A DNA stretch of 10,842 nt from DASZPL01 sp035550315 (GTDB lineage Bacteria > Actinomycetota > Actinomycetes > JAFAQI01), in contig DASZPL010000049.1 in the NCBI GenBank assembly GCA_035550315.1, positions 1 through 10,842 on the forward strand, read 5' to 3'. Shown here one piece after another: positions 5,895 through 10,842 of the stretch. Below the pieces are notes generated by a model that was given only the letters and a program-made list of their open reading frames with translations, searched no databases and was not told the DNA's origin. The position numbers and the translations under genes are program-made. Within the stretch, counting starts at the first letter, position 1. Each line of letters opens with the position of its first letter.

Positions 5895-6689
5895 ATGGCC
5901 CGCAAGACCCGCCTCGACGTCGAGCTGGTCCGCCGTGGGTTGGCCCGCTCCCGGCAGCACGCCGTCGACCTGATCGAGGCGGGGCAGGTGCGCGTGGGCG
6001 GGATGGTCGCTGAGAAGCCGACCACCGGAGTGGCACCGACCGCGTCCGTACAGCTCAGGACCACCGGCAGCCATGAGGTGTCGCGCGGTGCCCGCAAGCT
6101 GGCTGGCGCGCTCGACCATTGGCCCGACGTCCAAGTCGCCGGGCGGCGGTGTCTGGACGCCGGCGCGTCGACCGGCGGCTTCACCCAGGTGTTGCTGGAG
6201 CGCGCCGCCATCGAGGTCGTCGCCGTCGACGTCGGGTACGGCCAGCTGGCCTGGCAGCTGCAGACCGATCCGCGGGTCATCGTGCGCGACCGGACGAACG
6301 TCCGTGACCTCGGCCCCGACGACACCGGCGGGCCGGTCGACCTCGTCGTCGCCGATCTGTCGTTCATCTCGTTGACGCTGGTGCTGCCGGCGCTCCAGTC
6401 ATGCCTGCGCCCCGGCGGCGACCTGGTGCTGATGGTGAAGCCGCAGTTCGAAGCCGGCCGGGCGGCGGTCGGCCGGGGCGGCGTCGTGCGGGATCCCGCC
6501 GACCGGGCCCGCGCGGTGATGCGGGTCGGCGAGGCGGCCGCGGCCCTCGGCCTCGGCACAGCCGGCGTAGTTGCCAGCCCGCTGCCTGGACCCGCCGGCA
6601 ACGTCGAGTACTTCCTCTGGCTGCGGCCCGGTGGCGGACCGCTGACGACGGACGCGTTGACCGCGGCGATCGCGGCGGGGCCACAGTGA
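5895..6689 (+). CDS. tlyA: TlyA, 16S/23S rRNA (cytidine-2'-O)-methyltransferase
   Basis: In the 264-aa protein, an S4 RNA-binding domain occupies residues 1-58 (RLDVELVRRGLARSRQHA, then IEAGQVRVGG), followed by a short linker and a FtsJ/RrmJ-like methyltransferase domain. The SAM site is LDAGASTGGF (87-96). The catalytic K-D-K-E set is K68 (RGARKL), D154 (VVADLSFIS), K182 (MVKPQFE) and E238 (GNVEYF), corresponding to K69, D154, K182 and E238 of M. tuberculosis TlyA. The long N-terminus (MARKTRLDVELVRRG) marks the type II form, which in mycobacteria methylates C1409 of 16S and C1920 of 23S rRNA and gives capreomycin sensitivity. The linker before VSRGA reads SHEV where M. tuberculosis has RAWV. 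ATG is 1 nt after the previous stop, and nadK overlaps the end by 4 nt. Confidence 0.95.
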   Translation: MARKTRLDVELVRRGLARSRQHAVDLIEAGQVRVGGMVAEKPTTGVAPTASVQLRTTGSHEVSRGARKLAGALDHWPDVQVAGRRCLDAGASTGGFTQVLLERAAIEVVAVDVGYGQLAWQLQTDPRVIVRDRTNVRDLGPDDTGGPVDLVVADLSFISLTLVLPALQSCLRPGGDLVLMVKPQFEAGRAAVGRGGVVRDPADRARAVMRVGEAAAALGLGTAGVVASPLPGPAGNVEYFLWLRPGGGPLTTDALTAAIAAGPQ

Positions 6690-7567
6690 CCGCCCGCTCG
6701 GTGTTGCTGGTCGTGCACACCCGCCGGCCGAACGCCCTCGAGGCCGCTCGCAACCTCGGCGACCGGTTGGTGCAATCCGGGATCGCCGTCCGTGTGCTGG
6801 AGCCGGAAGCCGCGGCGCTCGACTGCCGCAACGCCGAGGTGGTCGCGGGCGACGCCAACGCGGCCGAGGGCGCCGAGATCGCCATCGCCCTCGGCGGTGA
6901 TGGGACGTTGCTGCGTGCGGCCGAGCTGGCGCGTGCGCAGGCGATCCCGCTGCTCGGGGTGAACCTCGGCCACGTCGGTTTCCTCGCCGAGGCGGATCCG
7001 CTGTCGCTGGACGTGACCGCCCAGGCGATCCTCGACCGCACGTACGACGTCGAGGAGCGGGTCGCGCTCGACGTCGCCATCATCCGAGATGGCGACGTCG
7101 TTGCGCATGACTGGGCGCTGAACGACGTGTCGGTCGAGAAGGCCGCGCGCGAGCACATGATCGACGTCCTGCTCGAGATCGACGGCCGGCCGTTGTCGCG
7201 CTGGGGATGCGACGGGTTGGTCTGCGCCACGCCGACCGGCTCGACCGCCTACGCGTTCTCGGCGGGCGGGCCTGTGGTCTGGCCGTCGGTGCATGCGCTG
7301 CTGGTAGTGCCGCTCAGCGCGCACGCGCTGTTCGCCCGGCCGCTCGTCGTGTCGCCGGAATCGACCGTCGCGATCGAGCTGAGCGGTCATCGCGAGGCCG
7401 TCGCGTTCTGCGACGGCCGGCGCACGCACCGGGCGATGCCGGGCGACCGGCTCGAAGTGACGCGTAGCCAGCAGCCGGTCCGGCTGGTGCGGCTGCGGAA
7501 TGCTCCGTTCACCGACCGGCTGGTCGACCGGTTCCAGCTACCCGTCCAGGGCTGGACCGGCCGCTGA
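6686..7567 (+). CDS. nadK: NAD kinase
   Basis: This 293-aa cytosolic enzyme phosphorylates NAD to NADP with ATP or polyphosphate. Its motifs are GGDGT (70-74, with catalytic D72) in IALGGDGTLLRAAE, GVNLGHVGFLAE (91-102), LNDVSVEK (145-152) and CDGLVCATPTGSTAYAFSAGGP (175-196, in two overlapping family motifs around ATPTGSTAY). The start is GTG 6686, whose last two bases begin the tlyA stop codon (GTGA overlap), so translation is coupled. The gene corresponds to Rv1695 (ppnK). The C-terminus ends in VQGWTGR, close to the usual family length. A 50-nt gap with an inverted repeat and a -10 box separates it from recN. Confidence 0.96.
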   Translation: MTARSVLLVVHTRRPNALEAARNLGDRLVQSGIAVRVLEPEAAALDCRNAEVVAGDANAAEGAEIAIALGGDGTLLRAAELARAQAIPLLGVNLGHVGFLAEADPLSLDVTAQAILDRTYDVEERVALDVAIIRDGDVVAHDWALNDVSVEKAAREHMIDVLLEIDGRPLSRWGCDGLVCATPTGSTAYAFSAGGPVVWPSVHALLVVPLSAHALFARPLVVSPESTVAIELSGHREAVAFCDGRRTHRAMPGDRLEVTRSQQPVRLVRLRNAPFTDRLVDRFQLPVQGWTGR

Positions 7568-7601
7568 CCGGTGCGCGCATGCTGCTGCCGCGGTCGGTCA
7601 G
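7564..7601. repeat. Inverted repeat between nadK and recN
   Basis: CTGACCG (7564-7570, including the nadK stop) is repeated inverted as CGGTCAG (7595-7601), giving a 7-bp stem that can be extended by two wobble pairs around a long loop of about 20 nt. It ends 4 nt before the recN -10 box. It could be a weak terminator or an operator arm pair; the long loop and missing T-run argue against strong termination. Confidence 0.3.
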
Positions 7602-7605
7602 GTCG

Positions 7606-7611
7606 TAACCT
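7606..7611 (+). promoter_or_regulatory. Putative -10 box for a leaderless recN transcript
   Basis: TAACCT is a good TANNNT match. It is followed by 6 nt (CACGCC) and then the GTG start of recN at 7618. There is no ribosome binding site in the 6 nt. Transcription would begin at or beside the GTG. No LexA-type palindrome (GAAC-N4-GTTC) is visible around it. Confidence 0.6.
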
Positions 7612-7617
7612 CACGCC

Positions 7618-9363
7618 GTGCTGGTCGAGCTCCGACTCCGCGGGCTGGGCGCCATCGACGACGCCGAGCTGAGCTTCGGCGCCGGCTTCACGGCGCTGAC
7701 CGGCGAGACCGGCGCTGGTAAGACGATGGTGCTCACCGGCCTGGCTCTGCTGCTCGGTGGCCGGGCGGACGCCGCACTCGTCCGCGCCGGTCACGACCGC
7801 ACCGAGGTCGAAGGCCGGTTCCGGATCGAGCCCGACGGCGCGGCGGCGGCGTTGATCGAAGCGGCCGGCGGCGTACTCGACGACGACGAGGTCGTGGTCG
7901 CCCGCACCATCGGCGGCGACGGCAGGTCCCGCGCCTACCTCGGCGGCCGCGCCGTCCCGGTCGGCACCCTCGCGACCTTGGGCGACGAGCTGGTCACTGT
8001 CCACGGGCAGGCCGACCAGCGCGGCCTGCTGCGGCCCGCGGTCCAGCGAGCCACCCTCGACCGGTACGCCGGACCGGCGGTCGCCGACGCGCTGGCCGGC
8101 TACCGGGCCGCCTTCGACGAGCTCACCCGGCTGCGCGACGAGCTCGAGCAGGTCACCAACCACCGCCGCGAGCGAGCGGTCGAGGCCGACGGCCTGCGGC
8201 ACGGCCTGACCCAGGTCGACCAGGTGGCGCCGACTGCGGGGGAGGATGCCGAGCTGCGAGCCGAGGCGGAGCGGCTCGGGCACGCCGACGGACTGCGGCA
8301 GGCCGCCGCCACCGCGCAGCAATTGCTCGTCGGCTCGCCCGACCCGCTCGGCCGGGACGCGGCCGGATTGCTCGACAGCGCCCGCCAGCAGCTCGACGCC
8401 GTCGGCGGCCACGACCCCGCGATCGCGGCGTTGGCGACCCGGCTCGCCGACGCGTCGTACGCCGTGACCGACGTCGCGACCGAGCTCGCCGGCTACCTCG
8501 ACCGGCTGGACGTCGACCCACGGCGGCTGGCCGCCGTCAACGAGCGGCTCGATCGGCTTGCCGGCCTGGTCCGCCGCTACGCCGACCCGGCCGAACCGTC
8601 GCTCGACGCGGTGCTCGCCTGGGCGGCGCAGGCCCGCGCCCGGCTGGCCGAGCTGGACGACGACGACAACCGCGTCGTCGAGCTTTCCACGCAGTACGAC
8701 GACGCCCTCGCCCGGCTGACCAGCGCGGCCGTCACGCTCTCGGAGCAACGATCGGCCGCGGCGTCGCGCCTCGCCGACGGCGTCGCCGCCGAGCTGCGCG
8801 GCTTGGCGATGCCGCACGCGGCGGTGCCGATCGTCGTCCGCCGCCGCCCGGACGAGCACGGCCTCCTGGTCGACGGCGAACGGGTTGCGTTCGGCCCCGG
8901 CGGCATCGACGAGGTGGAGTTCCAGCTGGTGCCACACGCCGGCGCCCCCGCCCGGCCGCTGCAACGCGGCGCGTCCGGCGGCGAGCTCTCCCGGGTGATG
9001 CTCGCGCTCGAGATCGTCCTCGCCGGCGCCGACCCGGTGCCGACCTTCCTGTTCGACGAGGTCGACGCGGGCATCGGGGGCCGGGCCGGACTCGAGGTTG
9101 GCGGGCGGCTGGCCAAGTTGGCCGCGACGGCACAGGTGCTGGTCGTCACCCACCTGCCACAGGTGGCCGCGTTCGCAGATCGGCACATCGTCGTGACCAA
9201 GACCGACAGCAGCCGGGTCACGTCGACCGAAGTGGATCCAGTCGACGGGCAGGCCCGGTTGCGGGAGCTGTCACGGATGCTCGGCGGCGTCGAGGAGTCG
9301 CAAAGCGCCCGGGCGCACGCGGCCGAGCTGCTCGAGACCGCCGCCGACGCCAAGCGCTCCTGA
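7618..9363 (+). CDS. recN: DNA repair protein RecN
   Basis: This 581-aa SMC-like ATPase acts early in double-strand break repair and recombination. The N-terminal half of the ATPase head has Walker A GETGAGKT (29-36) and the conserved VTVHGQADQRGLLRP (126-140). A coiled-coil region follows at about 165-385, rich in Ala, Leu, Arg and Glu. The C-terminal head has the ABC signature GASGGELSRVMLALE (451-465), Walker B TFLFDEVDAGIGG (476-488, with D480 and E481) and the switch THLPQVAAFAD (511-521). It is slightly longer than the usual ~550-590 aa range midpoint and is complete. The start is GTG 7618, which sits directly at the start of the FTALTGETG-type RecN N-terminus (MLVELRLRGLGAIDDAEL). It follows nadK after 50 nt and probably has its own leaderless promoter. 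Confidence 0.97.
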   Translation: MLVELRLRGLGAIDDAELSFGAGFTALTGETGAGKTMVLTGLALLLGGRADAALVRAGHDRTEVEGRFRIEPDGAAAALIEAAGGVLDDDEVVVARTIGGDGRSRAYLGGRAVPVGTLATLGDELVTVHGQADQRGLLRPAVQRATLDRYAGPAVADALAGYRAAFDELTRLRDELEQVTNHRRERAVEADGLRHGLTQVDQVAPTAGEDAELRAEAERLGHADGLRQAAATAQQLLVGSPDPLGRDAAGLLDSARQQLDAVGGHDPAIAALATRLADASYAVTDVATELAGYLDRLDVDPRRLAAVNERLDRLAGLVRRYADPAEPSLDAVLAWAAQARARLAELDDDDNRVVELSTQYDDALARLTSAAVTLSEQRSAAASRLADGVAAELRGLAMPHAAVPIVVRRRPDEHGLLVDGERVAFGPGGIDEVEFQLVPHAGAPARPLQRGASGGELSRVMLALEIVLAGADPVPTFLFDEVDAGIGGRAGLEVGGRLAKLAATAQVLVVTHLPQVAAFADRHIVVTKTDSSRVTSTEVDPVDGQARLRELSRMLGGVEESQSARAHAAELLETAADAKRS

Positions 9364-9426
9364 CCGGCTCGTCGTAGGCGTTTGCTCCCGGCCGGGGCAT
9401 CGCGGCTCTGGCAGACTTTCCGGGTA

Positions 9427-10611
9427 ATGAGGCTCGCCATCATGAACCGCGCCCGTGGCGGTGACCAGCCGCCCGGCGTGATCGGCCGGGTCCGGCTGGA
9501 TCGGCGTACCAAGAACCTCACCCGCCGGCTGCGGCCCGGAGAGATCGCGGTCATCGACCACGTCGACCTCGACCGGGTGGCGGCCGAGGCGCTGGTGACG
9601 TGTCAGGTCGGCGCCGTGGTCAACGTGTCGCCGAGTGTGTCGGGGCGCTACCCGAACCTCGGCCCCGACATCCTGCTGAGCGCCGGCGTGCCGCTGATCG
9701 ACGACGTGGGCGCCGAGGCGTTCGGCCGGTTGCGCGAAGGCGACGCCGTGCGCATCCTCGACAACGCCGTCTACGACCTCGACGGCGAAGTGCTGGTCAC
9801 GGGCAAGCGGCAGACCGTCGAGACCGTGTCCGCCGCCATGACGGATGCGCGCTCCGGCCTGGCGGTGCAGCTCGAGGCGTTCGCCGCCAACACGATGGAG
9901 TACCTGCGCCGCGAACGCGACCTGCTGCTCGACGGCATCGGCGTACCCGACATCAAGACCGAGCTCGACGGCCGGCACGTGCTGGTCGTGGTCCGCGGTT
10001 ACAACTACCGCGAGGACCTGGTCACGCTGCGGCACTACGTCCGGGAGTACAAACCCGTGCTGATCGGCGTCGACGGCGGAGCGGACGCGCTGCTCGAAGC
10101 ACGGCTGAAGCCGGACCTGATCGTCGGCGACATGGACTCGGTCAGCGACGAGGCGCTGCGCTGCGGCGCGGAGATCGTCGTGCACGCCTACCGCGACGGC
10201 TCGGCGCCTGGCCTCGATCGGGTCCACTCACTCGGCCTGGAACCGGTCGTCTTCCCAGCGGCCGGCACCAGCGAAGATGTTGCGCTGCTGCTCGCCGACG
10301 ACAAGGGCGCCGCGCTGATCGTCGCGGTCGGCACGCACGCGACCCTCGTGGAGTTCCTCGACAAGGGCCGCGCCGGCATGGCCAGCACCTTCCTCACCCG
10401 GCTGCGGGTCGGCGGCAAGCTGGTCGACGCGAAGGGCGTCAGCCGGCTCTACCGCAGCCGCATCCCGGCGGCGACGCTCGTGCTGCTCGTGCTTGCTGCG
10501 GCGCTCGCGTTCGCGGTGACGATGTGGGTCACGCCGGGCGGCCAGATCTACCGCGAGTACTTCGCCACCGACTGGGATCACTTCACCCGCTGGTTGCACG
10601 GGCTGCTGTGA
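9427..10611 (+). CDS. steA: SteA-like putative cytokinetic ring protein
   Basis: With ATG 9427 the protein has 394 aa. The N-terminal part includes RLDRRTKNLTRRLRPGEIAV (23-42) and the highly conserved SGRYPNLGPDILL (72-84). A thiamin-pyrophosphokinase-like domain follows, with GVDGGADALLEARLKPDLIV (214-233), GDMDSVSD (234-241) and GTSEDVALLLA (280-290). Near the C-terminus one membrane helix (about 348-368) is followed by a short tail. The family corresponds to Rv1697 and to SteA of Corynebacterium glutamicum, which works with SteB in cell separation. Whether the TPPK-like fold is catalytic is unknown; the membrane anchor makes thiamine metabolism unlikely. An in-frame ATG at 9382 would add 15 residues and one at 9442 would remove 5; 9427 fits the family N-terminus best, but no strong ribosome binding site is present. 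The stop overlaps the next start (GTGA). Confidence 0.9.
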   Translation: MRLAIMNRARGGDQPPGVIGRVRLDRRTKNLTRRLRPGEIAVIDHVDLDRVAAEALVTCQVGAVVNVSPSVSGRYPNLGPDILLSAGVPLIDDVGAEAFGRLREGDAVRILDNAVYDLDGEVLVTGKRQTVETVSAAMTDARSGLAVQLEAFAANTMEYLRRERDLLLDGIGVPDIKTELDGRHVLVVVRGYNYREDLVTLRHYVREYKPVLIGVDGGADALLEARLKPDLIVGDMDSVSDEALRCGAEIVVHAYRDGSAPGLDRVHSLGLEPVVFPAAGTSEDVALLLADDKGAALIVAVGTHATLVEFLDKGRAGMASTFLTRLRVGGKLVDAKGVSRLYRSRIPAATLVLLVLAAALAFAVTMWVTPGGQIYREYFATDWDHFTRWLHGLL

Positions 10612-10842
10612 TCGACTTCCGCTACCACGTCGTCTCCATCATCGCCGTGTTCCTCGCGCTGGCCCTGGGACTGGTGTTGGGAAGTACGACGCTGCAGGGC
10701 ACGGTCACCCACAACCTCAGCAAGCAGGCCGCTCGGGTCACGGCGGAGAACCGCGCCGACGAGCGGAAGATCGACGACCTCGAAGCCAGCCTCAGCAACG
10801 AGGAGGCGTTCACCGCGGCCACCGAGTCGCACGTCGTGGCCA
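10608..10842 (+). CDS. MctB/SteB family protein (copper transporter family), 5' part only
   Basis: The first 78 residues are present before the window ends. The start is GTG 10608, overlapping the steA stop as GTGA, so translation is coupled. The N-terminus MIDFRYHVVSIIAVFLALAL (1-20) is the typical family opening, an uncleaved signal anchor with a membrane helix at about 8-26 (IIAVFLALALGLVLGS). A coiled-coil begins at about 38 (SKQAARVTAENRADERKIDDLEASL). Homologues are M. tuberculosis Rv1698 (MctB), linked to copper export, and C. glutamicum SteB, partner of SteA. The pairing with steA favours the SteB role; the copper role cannot be judged from this part. Confidence 0.9.
   Translation, partial: MIDFRYHVVSIIAVFLALALGLVLGSTTLQGTVTHNLSKQAARVTAENRADERKIDDLEASLSNEEAFTAATESHVVA

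Noticed and set aside
5483..7429. Very long open frame (648 codons) on the minus strand
   Set aside because: It lies antisense to the 67-aa gene, tlyA and nadK, whose motifs are clear. Its product is Arg/Pro/Ser/Thr-rich without family motifs, as expected for a shadow frame in high-GC coding DNA.
7500..7617. LexA (SOS) box upstream of recN
   Set aside because: GAAT and GTTC occur at 7498-7501 and 7507-7510, but the arms and spacing do not match GAAC-N4-GTTC, and the site is within nadK.
7387..9186. Long open frame (599 codons) on the minus strand
   Set aside because: It is antisense to recN, which carries all RecN motifs. The translation is low-complexity and matches no family.
9271..10227. 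318-codon open frame on the minus strand, rich in His, Val and Asp
   Set aside because: It is antisense to steA and runs through the steA promoter gap. His richness comes from reading GTG/GTC codons in reverse; no metal-binding spacing or family motif is present.

Overview
The window is high-GC (roughly 70%) DNA from an actinobacterium. The evidence is the actinobacterial-type 23S/5S rRNA, frequent GTG starts, several leaderless-looking promoters, and a gene order shared with the Mycobacterium tuberculosis Rv1691-Rv1698 region. That order is TPR protein, HAD-IIA phosphatase, small protein, tlyA, NAD kinase, recN, steA, mctB/steB. I cannot name the genus. No mobile element, CRISPR array, tRNA or prophage gene was seen, and this looks like ordinary chromosomal backbone.

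Region 1 (1-630) is the end of a ribosomal RNA operon on the plus strand. It holds the last ~400 nt of 23S rRNA (base 1 matches E. coli A2503), a ~67-nt spacer that can fold into a nested hairpin, the 5S rRNA, and a terminator with a perfect 15-bp stem.

Region 2 (656-5600) has genes that alternate in strand and are packed tightly. A plus-strand TPR-like gene (Rv1691 type) converges on a metallo-beta-lactamase-fold hydrolase and overlaps it by 47 bp. That gene diverges from a short single-strand-binding-protein paralogue, which in turn overlaps a convergent DUF1015 gene by 26 bp. DUF1015 diverges from a HAD-IIA phosphatase (Rv1692 type), which converges on a small SCP2-fold gene. Compared with my memory of M. 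tuberculosis, the MBL-ssb-DUF1015 block and the SCP2 gene are extra to the conserved core.

Region 3 (5690-10842) is one plus-strand run: a 67-aa conserved protein (Rv1693 type), tlyA, nadK, recN, steA and the start of mctB/steB, which is cut by the window end. tlyA follows the small gene after 1 nt. nadK overlaps tlyA by 4 nt (GTGA), and mctB/steB overlaps steA in the same way. recN appears to have its own leaderless promoter. The run joins rRNA methylation (TlyA), NADP supply (NadK), recombinational repair (RecN) and cell-envelope or division functions (SteA/SteB).

No clearly new system is visible. The points most worth a second look are the repeated TANNNT -10 boxes 6-7 nt upstream of start codons, the short SSB paralogue with a basic tail, the altered TlyA interdomain linker, and the tail-to-tail gene overlaps.
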